A DNA stretch of 64,000 nucleotides from Variovorax jilinensis (GTDB taxonomy: Bacteria; Pseudomonadota; Gammaproteobacteria; Burkholderiales; Burkholderiaceae_C). Position 1 is the first letter of the stretch, and every line of letters starts with the position of its first letter. Of the stretch, positions 34,273 through 42,697 are shown piece by piece. The translations under genes were made by a program, and so were the position numbers. Under the pieces are notes generated by a model that did no database searches, was not told the origin of the DNA, and saw only the letters and a list, made by a program, of their open reading frames with translations. The stretch lies in NCBI RefSeq assembly GCF_030316885.1, contig NZ_JASZYQ010000002.1, forward strand, positions 628,001 through 692,000, in the 5' to 3' direction.

Positions 34273-36268
34273 GGGCGGCGAGCAGGCGGGTACGGGCGTC
34301 TTCGGTACGGACGACTTCGGCCGCGGGGATGTAGTAGTCGCGCTTGTAGTTGAAGGTGTGCACGATGACGGCGATCAGCAGGACCGCGAACGAGATGCCC
34401 GCGAGCAGCCACATCTGCCAGATCAGCGTGAAGCCGCAGGCCGCTGCCAGCGCCGCGATCACGAAGCCGGCACCGGTGTTTTTGGGCATGTGGATCGGGA
34501 TGAAGCCATCGAGCGGCCGCACGTAGCCGTGGGACTTCATGTAGGTCCAGGCGTCGTTGTCGTACACGCGCGGCGTGAAGGCGAAGTTGTAGGCCGGCGG
34601 CGGCGACGAGGTCGACCATTCCAGCGTGCGGCCGTTCCACGGATCGCCGGTCTCGTCGCGCAGCGAATCGCGGCGCAGGTAGCTCACGAACAGCTGGATC
34701 AGGAAGCTGCCGATGCCGAGCGCGATCAGCACCGCGCCGAAGGCCGCGATCTGGAACCAGATCTGGTAGGAGCTGTCCTCGAAGTGGCTCACGCGGCGGG
34801 TCACGCCCATCAGGCCCAGCACGTACAGCGGCATGAAGGCGAAGTAGAAGCCGACCACCCAGAACCAGAACGAGCACTTGCCCCAGAACGGATCGAGCTT
34901 GTAGCCGAAGGCCTTCGGGTACCAGTAGGTGATGCCGGCCATCAGGCCGAACAGCACGCCGCCGATGATCACGTTGTGGAAGTGGGCGATCAGGAACAGG
35001 CTGTTGTGGAGCACGAAGTCGGCCGGCGGAACCGCCAGCAGCACGCCGGTCATGCCGCCGATCACGAAGGTGATCATGAAGGCGATGGTCCACATCATGG
35101 GCAGCTCGAAGCGGATGCGGCCCTTGTACATCGTGAACAGCCAGTTGAAGATCTTCGCCCCGGTCGGGATCGAGATGATCATCGTCGTGATGCCGAAGAA
35201 CGAATTGACGCTGGCACCCGAGCCCATCGTGAAGAAGTGGTGCAGCCACACGAGGTACGAGAGGATGGTGATCACCAGCGTCGCGTAGACCATCGAGGCG
35301 TAGCCGAACAGGCGCTTGCCGCTGAAGGTGGCGACGACTTCCGAGAACACGCCGAACAGCGGCAGGATCAGGATGTAGACCTCGGGGTGGCCCCAGATCC
35401 AGATCAGGTTCACGTACATCATGGCGTTGCCGCCGAAGTCGTTCGTGAAGAAGTTGGTGCCGACGTAGCGGTCGAGCGACAGCAGGGCCAGCACGGCGGT
35501 CAGCACCGGGAAGGCGGCGACGATCAGGATGTTGGTGGCCAGCGCGGTCCACGTGAAGACCGGCATCTTCATGAGCGTCATGCCCGGCGCGCGCATCTTG
35601 ACGATGGTTGCGATCAGGTTGATGCCCGACAACAAGGTCCCGACCCCCGCGATCTGCAAGGACCATATGTAGTAGTCGACCCCGACGTCCGGACTGAACT
35701 CGATCCCCGACAGCGGCGGATAGGCCAACCAGCCGGTGCGCGCGAACTCGCCCACGAACAGCGACGCCATGACCAGGCCGGCGCCGAAGGTGGTCATCCA
35801 GAAGCTGAAGTTGTTGAGGAACGGGAAGGCCACGTCGCGGGCGCCGATCTGCAGCGGCACGACGAAGTTCATGAGGCCCGTGACCAGCGGCATCGCGACG
35901 AAGAAGATCATGATCACGCCGTGGGCGGTGAAGATCTGGTCGTAGTGGTGCGGCGGCAGGAAGCCCGCGTTGTCGCCGAAGGCGACGGCCTGCTGGGCCC
36001 GCATCATGATCGCGTCGGAGAAGCCGCGCAGCAGCATCACCAGACCGAGGATGATGTACATGATCCCGATCTTCTTGTGGTCGATGCTGGTGATCCAGTC
36101 GCGCCACAGGGTGCCCCAGACGCGGAAATAGGTGATCGCCGCGATGATCGCCACGCCGCCGAGCGCGACGGCGATGAAGGTCACGAGCAGGATCGGCTCG
36201 TGGAAGGGAATGGCTTCCCAGGAAAGGCGCCCCAGGAGGAGCTTCGTGAGGTCGAAGTGGTCGGGCAT
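34265..36268 (-). CDS. cyoB: Cytochrome bo quinol oxidase subunit I
   Basis: A 667-residue catalytic subunit, the length of E. coli CyoB. It carries the heme-copper site segment [20 protein letters not shown] (His and Tyr of the crosslinked pair, proton-channel Glu) and HHFFTMG for the other copper ligands. It reduces oxygen to water at the heme-copper centre and pumps protons, using ubiquinol. The ATG at 36268 is 2 bp after the cyoA stop; the longer open frame to 36463 lies inside cyoA and is not used. Confidence 0.96.
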   Translation of the reverse strand: MPDHFDLTKLLLGRLSWEAIPFHEPILLVTFIAVALGGVAIIAAITYFRVWGTLWRDWITSIDHKKIGIMYIILGLVMLLRGFSDAIMMRAQQAVAFGDNAGFLPPHHYDQIFTAHGVIMIFFVAMPLVTGLMNFVVPLQIGARDVAFPFLNNFSFWMTTFGAGLVMASLFVGEFARTGWLAYPPLSGIEFSPDVGVDYYIWSLQIAGVGTLLSGINLIATIVKMRAPGMTLMKMPVFTWTALATNILIVAAFPVLTAVLALLSLDRYVGTNFFTNDFGGNAMMYVNLIWIWGHPEVYILILPLFGVFSEVVATFSGKRLFGYASMVYATLVITILSYLVWLHHFFTMGSGASVNSFFGITTMIISIPTGAKIFNWLFTMYKGRIRFELPMMWTIAFMITFVIGGMTGVLLAVPPADFVLHNSLFLIAHFHNVIIGGVLFGLMAGITYWYPKAFGYKLDPFWGKCSFWFWVVGFYFAFMPLYVLGLMGVTRRVSHFEDSSYQIWFQIAAFGAVLIALGIGSFLIQLFVSYLRRDSLRDETGDPWNGRTLEWSTSSPPPAYNFAFTPRVYDNDAWTYMKSHGYVRPLDGFIPIHMPKNTGAGFVIAALAAACGFTLIWQMWLLAGISFAVLLIAVIVHTFNYKRDYYIPAAEVVRTEDARTRLLAAHV

Positions 36269-36270
36269 CG

Positions 36271-37335
36271 TTATTCTTCTCGGATGCTGGCAGTGGAAAG
36301 CGGAAGCGAAAGTCCGGCCGGGTCGTTGACGCTGCACATGGCGGTCACGTAGGTGCGCGGAGCGATGGCGGCGTCGGGCTGCCAGGCGCGCGGCGCGACG
36401 TTGTACGCCCCCACCTTGCCCAGCCCGCCGTCGGCGTCGATGGCCATCATCTGGTCCATGCACATCTTGTTGCGGTCGACGCAGCGATTGAGGATCGCGT
36501 GGTAAAGGTCGGGCGCGACCGAGGAGAAGTGGCGCACCGGTTCGCGCTCGCTCGGGCGCTCGAGCACCTGATAGCCCGCACGGCTGAGTTCGCCGGCGTT
36601 GCTGGTCCTGACCGTCCTCACCCAGGCCTCGAAGTCGGGCTCGCTCACACCGTGGAACTTGAAGCGCATGCCCGAGAAGCCGGCGCCGCTGAAGTTGGCC
36701 GAGAAGCCCTCGAATTCACCGGGCTTGTTGATCACGGCGTTGAGCTTGGTCTCCATGCCCGGCATGGCGTAGATCTGGCCCGCCAGCGCCGGGATGAAGA
36801 AGGAGTTCATCACCGAGGAAGCCGTGATCTTGAACAGGATCGGACGATCGACCGGCGCCGCCAGCTCGTTGACGGTCGCGATGCCCTGCTCGGGATAGAT
36901 GAAAAGCCACTTCCAGTCGAGCGCCACCACCTCGACCGTCAGCGGCTTGACGTTCGCGGGCACCGGTCGGCCCGGCTCGATGCGGCGCAGCGGCCGGTAG
37001 GGATCGAGCGTGTGGGTGCTGATCCAGGTGATCGCGCCGAGCGCGATGATGATCAGCAGCGGGGCGCCCCAGATCGCGAGCTCGAGTTCCGTGGAGTGGT
37101 CCCAGTCGGGCTTGTAGGTCGCTTCCTTGTTCGACTGGCGGTACTTCCAGGCAAAGAAGATGGTGAGACCGATCACCGGCACGATGATCAGCAGCATCAG
37201 CACCGTCGAAACGATGATCAGCTGGCCTTGCTGGCGGGCGATGTCGCCCGATGCGTTCAACAGCACCATGTCGCAACCCGCCAGGAGGGCGAGCGGCAGC
37301 AGGAGCAGTGCGCGGAAGTACTTGAGGGGAGGCAT
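36271..37335 (-). CDS. cyoA: Cytochrome bo quinol oxidase subunit II (lipoprotein)
   Basis: A 354-residue subunit. The N-terminus ends in a lipobox ([15 protein letters not shown]), so the mature protein is a lipoprotein, as in E. coli. Two helices are followed by a periplasmic cupredoxin domain with [20 protein letters not shown]. The cysteines of the CuA site are absent, which marks a quinol rather than cytochrome c oxidase. It starts the minus-strand operon cyoABCD-SURF1-regB-regA. No cyoE (heme O synthase) is in the window. A dyad at 37406-37418 lies upstream. Confidence 0.95.
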   Translation of the reverse strand: MPPLKYFRALLLLPLALLAGCDMVLLNASGDIARQQGQLIIVSTVLMLLIIVPVIGLTIFFAWKYRQSNKEATYKPDWDHSTELELAIWGAPLLIIIALGAITWISTHTLDPYRPLRRIEPGRPVPANVKPLTVEVVALDWKWLFIYPEQGIATVNELAAPVDRPILFKITASSVMNSFFIPALAGQIYAMPGMETKLNAVINKPGEFEGFSANFSGAGFSGMRFKFHGVSEPDFEAWVRTVRTSNAGELSRAGYQVLERPSEREPVRHFSSVAPDLYHAILNRCVDRNKMCMDQMMAIDADGGLGKVGAYNVAPRAWQPDAAIAPRTYVTAMCSVNDPAGLSLPLSTASIREE

Positions 37336-37405
37336 GCCGGAGAATGGTGAGCGTTTGGTGCGCAAAGGGACCACAATCTACTTTGTTTGGCGTCCGCGGG
37401 CTATT

Positions 37406-37418
37406 GGACGTTTTGTCC
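37406..37418. promoter_or_regulatory. GGAC-N5-GTCC dyad in the cyoA/MFS divergent spacer
   Basis: The 149-bp spacer between cyoA (start 37335) and the MFS gene (start 37485) has TTGGAC, GTTTT, GTCCTA. The arms pair at 5 of 6 positions, and the half-site spacing resembles the loose G-N-C, five-base, G-N-C pattern reported for RegA/PrrA-type regulators. Since regA is in the same operon, autocontrol through this site is a reasonable inference. Confidence 0.4.
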
Positions 37419-37484
37419 TATGGCGGCAATCCCGATTCGGTGCGACCCTCGGAGTATCCAGTTGAACACGACCTGCAAGAAGAA

Positions 37485-38834
37485 ATGACGACGTCCAGCA
37501 TCAGTCCGCCCGGCGGCGGCACCAATTCGCCGCTGCATGACACCCAGCACGACGGCCCGGATGCCGCGTCCGACCATTCCCCGATCGCGCCGAGCGAGAT
37601 CGCGGTCGGCGTGATCATCGGCCGCGCCTCCGAGTATTTCGATTTCTTCGTGTACGGCATCGCCTCGGTGCTGGTGTTCCCTGCGGTCTTCTTCCCGAAC
37701 GAAAACCGCCTCGAAGGCACGCTCTACGCCTTCGTGATCTTCTCCTTCGCCTTCATCGCACGCCCGTTCGGCACCATCGCCTCGATGGCGATGCAGCGGC
37801 GTTTCGGGCGCGAGGCCAAGCTGACGGCGGCGCTGTTCCTGCTCGGCATCTCGACCGCCGGCATCGCCTTCCTGCCCGGCTACGCGAGCATGGGCTTCGC
37901 TTCCATCGTCGTGCTGTCGCTGCTGCGCGTCGGCCAGGGCCTCGCGCTCGGCGGCTCGTGGGACGGCCTTCCCTCGCTGCTGGCGCTCAACGCGCCGCCC
38001 AACAAGCGCGGCTGGTACGCCATGCTCGGCCAGCTCGGCGCCCCGGTCGGCTTCTTCCTGGCCAGCGCGCTGTTCGCGTATCTGTACTCGAGCCTTTCGA
38101 CCGAGGATTTCCTCGATTGGGGATGGCGTTACACTTTTTACGTGGCATTTGCAATCAACGTCGTGGCGCTGTTTGCGCGCCTGCGTCTCGTGGCCACCAA
38201 CGAATACGATCGCCTGCTCGAGGAACGCGAACTCGAACCCACCGACGTCGTCGAGCTCACGCGATCGCAGGGCTACAACCTGGTCATCGGCGCCTTCGCG
38301 GCACTGGCCAGCTACGCGCTGTTCCACCTGATCACGGTCTTTCCGCTGTCGTGGATCACGCTCTATTCGACCCAGTCGATCGGCGAGTTCCTGGTCATCC
38401 AGATGATCGGCGCGGTGCTCGGCGCCGCCGGCATCGTGGCCTCGGGCGTGATCGCCGACCGCATCGGCCGCCGCAACACGCTCGGCAGCCTGGCTGTCCT
38501 GATCGCGGTGTTCAGCGGCTTCGCGCCGACGCTGCTCGACGGCGGCAAGCTCGGCCAGGACGTCTTCATCCTCGTGGGCTTCGTGATCCTCGGCCTGTCG
38601 TACGGCCAGGCTGCGGGTGCGGTGACGGCCAACTTCGAATCCAAGTACCGCTACACGGGCGCCGCGCTCACCGCCGACCTGGCCTGGCTGGTCGGCGCCG
38701 CCTTCGCGCCGCTGGTGGCGCTCGGCCTCTCGGCCAACTTCGGCCTCGGCTATGTGAGCGTCTATCTGCTGTCGGGTGCGGTCTGCACGATCATCGCGCT
38801 GCAGATCAATCGCCGGCTCGAGATCCGGGACTGA
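37485..38834 (+). CDS. MFS transporter, metabolite:H+ symporter type
   Basis: A 449-residue major facilitator protein of 12 helices in the sugar/metabolite-H+ symporter group. Signatures include IIGRASEYFDFFVYGIASVL in helix 1, IARPFGTIASMAMQRRFGRE (loop 2-3 motif) and LLRVGQGLALGGSWDGLPSL. ADRIGRRNTLGSLAVL is the repeated motif in the second half. The ATG at 37485 follows AAGAAGAA. It is divergent from cyoA. The substrate (an organic acid, osmolyte or sugar) is not readable. Confidence 0.9.
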   Translation: MTTSSISPPGGGTNSPLHDTQHDGPDAASDHSPIAPSEIAVGVIIGRASEYFDFFVYGIASVLVFPAVFFPNENRLEGTLYAFVIFSFAFIARPFGTIASMAMQRRFGREAKLTAALFLLGISTAGIAFLPGYASMGFASIVVLSLLRVGQGLALGGSWDGLPSLLALNAPPNKRGWYAMLGQLGAPVGFFLASALFAYLYSSLSTEDFLDWGWRYTFYVAFAINVVALFARLRLVATNEYDRLLEERELEPTDVVELTRSQGYNLVIGAFAALASYALFHLITVFPLSWITLYSTQSIGEFLVIQMIGAVLGAAGIVASGVIADRIGRRNTLGSLAVLIAVFSGFAPTLLDGGKLGQDVFILVGFVILGLSYGQAAGAVTANFESKYRYTGAALTADLAWLVGAAFAPLVALGLSANFGLGYVSVYLLSGAVCTIIALQINRRLEIRD

Positions 38835-38903
38835 ACCTTCGCCGCGCCTGCTGCGGGATGTGCAGCAGGGGCCGCGAGTATCTCGGCGGAGCGCGCCCTC
38901 GCA

Positions 38904-39458
38904 TCAGCGCCGTGCGCGCCACTGGGCGACCAGCCCGACGATCAGCGTGATCACCAGCGCACCCAGGATGAGCGTGTGCTCGTGGGGCCGCAGCTGGCCT
39001 ATCCAGGCATGCAGCAGGCCGCTGAGCTTGAGGCCGAACACGGCGATCACCGTCGCCCACAGCAACGCCGCCAGCACGTCGAGCGCCGCGTAGACGGTTG
39101 CACGCATCGGCCCCATGCCGAGGGTCGCGGGCAGCGCGATGCGCAGGCCCCAGGCAAAACGCATCAGGAAGATGGTCGCCACCGGGTGCCGGCTCACGAA
39201 GCCGTTCACGCGGTCGATGTGCGCCTTGAGCTGGGTGCGCCTGGCCAGCAGCTCGCGTCCCTTGCGCCGGCTCAGGTGGAAGTAGAACTGGTCGGTCGCG
39301 AAGGCCGAGGCCGCACCGACCGCTATCAGGGGAAGCAGCGACAGGTAGCCCTGGTGCACCGCGAAGGCGCCCAACATGAGGATGGTCTCGCCCTCGAACA
39401 ATCCGGCCAGGAAGACCACGATGTAGCCGTATTGCGCGAGCAGTTCCGAGAGATGCAT
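38904..39458 (-). CDS. DedA-family membrane protein
   Basis: A 184-residue DedA/SNARE-associated (VTT) protein. It shows YGYIVVFLAGLFEGETILML, ATDQFYFHLSRRKGRELLAR and HPVATIFLMRFAWGLRIALP, with two conserved arginines in the re-entrant segment. Members support lipid flipping (undecaprenyl phosphate, phospholipids) and proton homeostasis. It lies 31 bp after the mrpG stop, so it may be the last gene of the antiporter operon. Confidence 0.9.
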   Translation of the reverse strand: MHLSELLAQYGYIVVFLAGLFEGETILMLGAFAVHQGYLSLLPLIAVGAASAFATDQFYFHLSRRKGRELLARRTQLKAHIDRVNGFVSRHPVATIFLMRFAWGLRIALPATLGMGPMRATVYAALDVLAALLWATVIAVFGLKLSGLLHAWIGQLRPHEHTLILGALVITLIVGLVAQWRARR

Positions 39459-39489
39459 GGGGCTATTGTTGCTCGCCACCACGAGCGAG

Positions 39490-39822
39490 CTAGGCCGGTG
39501 GCACGTCGCCCTTCTTCTGGCGCTCGCGGAACAGCGCCGCGCGCATCAGGAAGATGGTCGTGACCGGCGCCGTGAGCGCCACGAACAGCGTGATCAGCAC
39601 TGCGTGCAGGAACAGGCTGTGCTCCTGCACGGAGAAGTAGATCAGCGTGGCGAGCGACATGCACCACACACCCATCGTCGCGCCCAGCGTGGGCGCATGG
39701 ATGCGGCGGAAGAAGGTCGGGATGCGCACCAGCCCGAAAGAGCCGATGGCGGCGAAGGCGGCGCCGGTCACCGCGAAGAACGCGGTGAGGATCTCGGCCC
39801 ACAGCGGCAGATGCGTGGTCAT
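39490..39822 (-). CDS. mrpG: Mrp/Pha cation:proton antiporter subunit G
   Basis: A 110-residue subunit with three helices. Characteristic sequence is GSFGLVRIPTFFRRIHAPTL, the conserved loop of the MnhG/PhaG family, followed by TAPVTTIFLMRAALFRERQK. It is the last antiporter gene, separated from mrpF by 58 bp that contain a hairpin (39854-39882). Confidence 0.93.
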   Translation of the reverse strand: MTTHLPLWAEILTAFFAVTGAAFAAIGSFGLVRIPTFFRRIHAPTLGATMGVWCMSLATLIYFSVQEHSLFLHAVLITLFVALTAPVTTIFLMRAALFRERQKKGDVPPA

Positions 39823-39853
39823 GGCAAAACCTCCGTGCTGCGCACTGGGGTAC

Positions 39854-39882
39854 GAGCCCCTTCGGGCGGCCGGGCGGGGCTC
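39854..39882 (-). repeat. Hairpin between mrpF and mrpG
   Basis: GAGCCCC at 39854-39860 and GGGGCTC at 39876-39882 form a perfect 7-bp stem around a GC-rich 15-base loop. It lies on the mrpF stop codon and in the only sizeable spacer within the antiporter operon. There is no T-run. It may be an intergenic repeat that lowers or stabilises the 3' part of the message. Confidence 0.4.
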
Positions 39883-40159
39883 ATTCGATCACCTCCCCGC
39901 GCAGCAGGAACTTGGCGATCGCGGTCGATCCCACGAAGCCGAACAGCGCGATCAGCATCGCGGCCTCGAAATAGACCGCGCTGGCATAGACGATGCCCAG
40001 CACCAGCATCATCAGCATGCCGTTGATGTAGAGGCAGTCGAGCGCCATCACGCGATCCTGCGCAGTGGGACCGATCAGGAGGCGTGCGAGCGCGCACAGC
40101 ATCGCGACCGCGAGCAGGAACAGCGCGAGCTTGAGCGCCCACAGGAGCACTGGCGTCAT
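39881..40159 (-). CDS. mrpF: Mrp/Pha cation:proton antiporter subunit F
   Basis: A 92-residue three-helix subunit. The family segment LLIGPTAQDRVMALDCLYIN is intact, followed by FGFVGSTAIAKFLLRGEVIE at the C-terminus. It overlaps the mrpE stop by four bases. A minor membrane subunit needed for the whole complex. Confidence 0.93.
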   Translation of the reverse strand: MTPVLLWALKLALFLLAVAMLCALARLLIGPTAQDRVMALDCLYINGMLMMLVLGIVYASAVYFEAAMLIALFGFVGSTAIAKFLLRGEVIE

Positions 40160-40647
40160 GATTCGAAGATCTCCATCAGCGGACGTTCGTAGCGGGACTT
40201 GATCATCGCGATGAAGGCCGGCACGTCGTCGGTGTCGAAGACGTGGATCAGCAGCGTGGAGCGATCGAAGGCGATCTCGGCCCAGGCGGTGCCGGGCGTG
40301 AGGCAGACGATCATCGCGAGCACCGCGAGCGCGTTCGGGTCACGCATGTCGAGCGGCACGCGCACGAAGCATGGCGACATCTGGTCGCTGCGCCGCGTGA
40401 GCAGCAGCCGCGCCACGGTGAGCGCCGACTCCACGAGGTCGTACACCACCACGCCCGCGAGCCGCAGCGCCACGAGCGGCCGGCGCATGCGCGCGGTGGC
40501 CGGGCGCAGCGACTGCGTGATCACCGGCACGGCGAGCGCGAGGATGGCCGCCAGCAGCAGCGTGGCGGCGTCGAGCGACGGATTCAGCAGCAGCCAGACG
40601 ACGAACAGCGCCAGCGACAGCGGTGGCGAGGGCAGCCAGCGTTTCAT
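40156..40647 (-). CDS. mrpE: Mrp/Pha cation:proton antiporter subunit E
   Basis: A 163-residue subunit with two to three N-terminal helices and a cytoplasmic C-terminal domain. MIVCLTPGTAWAEI is the family's TPGT motif, followed by LLIHVFDTDD. The start shares one base with the mrpD stop (TGATG). Confidence 0.92.
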   Translation of the reverse strand: MKRWLPSPPLSLALFVVWLLLNPSLDAATLLLAAILALAVPVITQSLRPATARMRRPLVALRLAGVVVYDLVESALTVARLLLTRRSDQMSPCFVRVPLDMRDPNALAVLAMIVCLTPGTAWAEIAFDRSTLLIHVFDTDDVPAFIAMIKSRYERPLMEIFES

Positions 40648-42347
40648 CACGGAGGACTCCCGGTCTTGGCGGCCGGGGGTGGCACCTGCATGGCGCCGAG
40701 CACGGCATTGCGATAGTCGGTGGCCGAGAGCAGGCCCTCGGCGGTGTCGCGGGCGTGCTGCATCACGGGGCCGGCCTCGATGGTGAGCGCGAGGCAGGCG
40801 GCCAGCAGCGCCGCCACCGGCAGCACTTCGAGGGCCGGCAGCGCGGGCATCGTGGCGTGCGTCTGGGTCCAGAAATGCCGCACGCCGGTGCGCCCGAGCG
40901 CGAGCAGCGCAAAGAAGCCCGAGGTGATCAGCAGGCCCATGAAGATCCAGGCACCGGTCGAAACCACCGGGTGCTCGAGCAGGCCCGAGAGCATCGCGAA
41001 CTTGCCCACGAATCCCGACAGCGGCGGCATGCCCGCGAGCAGCAGCGTGCAGCAGACGAAGCTCAGGCCCAGGAAGGCGACGCCGGCCGGAATGGCGCGG
41101 CCGTAGAGCGCCTGGGCCTCGTCGTCGAGATTGACGTCGTCGGAATGGCTCAGGTCCTCGGACAGGAAGGGCGCGCCATCTGCCGATTCGTGCGGCGCGA
41201 TGCTCACGCCCTCGTTGCGCCAGCGCTCGATCATGTCGATCAGCAGGAAGAAGGCAGCCACCGCGAGCGTGGAGCTCACCATGTAGTAAAGCGCACCGGT
41301 CCAGACGGCGACCTGCCCGAAGCCGATGGCTGTGAGCAGCGTGCCGGCAGAGATCAGCACGCAGAAGCCCGCGAGGTTCGACAGCCGCTGCGTGCCGACG
41401 ATGCCGATGGCGCTCACGAAGAGCGTCGACATGCCGATCGTGAGCAGCACGCCCTGGCCGAACTGCGCCGAGATGCCGGTGTCGGGCGCGAACAGCACCG
41501 ACCACAGGCGCAGGATGGTGTAGATGCCGAGCTTGGTCAGCAGCGCGAACACCGCGCCCACCGGCGACACCGCGGCGCTGTAGGCCGGCACGAGCCAGAA
41601 ATTGAGCGGCCAGGCGCCGGCCTTGGCGAAGAAGGCGGTCGCCAGGATGGCGGCTGCCGCGTGCACGAGGCCGCGGTCGGCCGCCTCCAGGTGGGCGATG
41701 CGCAAGCCCAGGTCGGCCATGTTGAGGGTGCCGGTCACGCCGTAGAGCAGCGCCGCGCCGACCAGGAACAGCGACGAGGCCGCGAGATTGATCGCCACGT
41801 AGTGCAGCCCGGCCTGCACGCGCAGGCGTCCGGAGCCGTGCAGCAGCAGTCCGTAGGAGGCCGCCAGCATCACCTCGAAGAAGACGAAGAGATTGAACAG
41901 ATCGCCGGTCAGGAAGGCGCCGTTGAGGCCCATCAGCTGCAGTTGCAGCAGCGGGTGGAAATGCACGCCCGCGCGGTCCCAGCGCGAGGTGGAATAGATC
42001 GATGCCGCGAAGGCCACCACGCCCGTGAGCGCGACCATCATGCTGGACAGCCGGTCGGCCACCAGCACGATGCCGAAGGGCGCATGCCAGTTGCCGGGCA
42101 GGTAGACGCCGATCGAGCCCGGACCGCTGCCGGTGTCGGGCGCATTGACCCAGCGCAGCAGCGCCAGGGCGGCCAGCAGGCCGATCAGTCCCGAGACCAC
42201 GCTGAGCGCGGACTTGGTGCGGCGGTGCTGCTCGCCGAGCAGCAGCATCAGCGCGGCAGTCAGCATCGGCACCAGGATCGGCACCGCGATCAGGTGCGGC
42301 ATGCTGAATTCGAGCAGCCGGTCGAGCAGGCGCAGCAGCTCGTTCAT
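40647..42347 (-). CDS. mrpD: Mrp/Pha cation:proton antiporter subunit D
   Basis: A 566-residue channel subunit related to the antiporter-like subunits (NuoM/NuoN) of complex I. Typical segments are FFEVMLAASYGLLLHGSGRL with the key helix-5 Glu, and FFAKAGAWPLNFWLVPAYSA with the conserved Lys in TM7. Some loops are charged (HSDDVNLDDEAQALYGRA). Overlaps mrpC by four bases. Part of the ion-translocating core. Confidence 0.94.
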   Translation of the reverse strand: MNELLRLLDRLLEFSMPHLIAVPILVPMLTAALMLLLGEQHRRTKSALSVVSGLIGLLAALALLRWVNAPDTGSGPGSIGVYLPGNWHAPFGIVLVADRLSSMMVALTGVVAFAASIYSTSRWDRAGVHFHPLLQLQLMGLNGAFLTGDLFNLFVFFEVMLAASYGLLLHGSGRLRVQAGLHYVAINLAASSLFLVGAALLYGVTGTLNMADLGLRIAHLEAADRGLVHAAAAILATAFFAKAGAWPLNFWLVPAYSAAVSPVGAVFALLTKLGIYTILRLWSVLFAPDTGISAQFGQGVLLTIGMSTLFVSAIGIVGTQRLSNLAGFCVLISAGTLLTAIGFGQVAVWTGALYYMVSSTLAVAAFFLLIDMIERWRNEGVSIAPHESADGAPFLSEDLSHSDDVNLDDEAQALYGRAIPAGVAFLGLSFVCCTLLLAGMPPLSGFVGKFAMLSGLLEHPVVSTGAWIFMGLLITSGFFALLALGRTGVRHFWTQTHATMPALPALEVLPVAALLAACLALTIEAGPVMQHARDTAEGLLSATDYRNAVLGAMQVPPPAAKTGSPP

Positions 42348-42697
42348 TCGGGCTCCCGCCGTTCCTCGCCGTCCACGTGGTCGGTGCCGGTGAGGCCACG
42401 CGAGGCCAGCAGGACGACCAGGAACAGCGCCGTCATCGCGAAGCCGATCACGATCGCGGTCAGCACCAGCGCCTGCGGCATCGGGTCGGCCGTGTTCGCG
42501 AGCGTGGCCTGCAGCTTGTCGGCATTGAGCACCGGTTCGCTGTCGACCTTGAGCCGCCCCATGCTGAAGATGAAGAGATTGACTGCGTAGGAGATCAGCG
42601 TGAGGCCCATGATCACCTGGAAGGTGCGAGGACGCAGCAGCAGGTAGACACCGGAAGCCGTGAGGATGCCGATCGCGATCGCGAGCACGATTTCCAT
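42344..42697 (-). CDS. mrpC: Mrp/Pha cation:proton antiporter subunit C
   Basis: A 117-residue three-helix subunit, the counterpart of NuoK. TFQVIMGLTLISYAVNLFIF and DPMPQALVLTAIVIGFAMTA are the two most conserved helices. The start shares one base with the mrpA/B stop. Confidence 0.93.
   Translation of the reverse strand: MEIVLAIAIGILTASGVYLLLRPRTFQVIMGLTLISYAVNLFIFSMGRLKVDSEPVLNADKLQATLANTADPMPQALVLTAIVIGFAMTALFLVVLLASRGLTGTDHVDGEERREPE

Noticed and set aside
34259-36352. 697-codon plus-strand open frame over cyoB
   Set aside because: Shadow of cyoB, with His/Glu/Asp-rich composition typical of antisense high-GC frames.
40156-42399. 747-codon minus-strand open frame over mrpD/mrpE
   Set aside because: Out-of-frame reading of two well-supported antiporter genes; no membrane pattern of its own.
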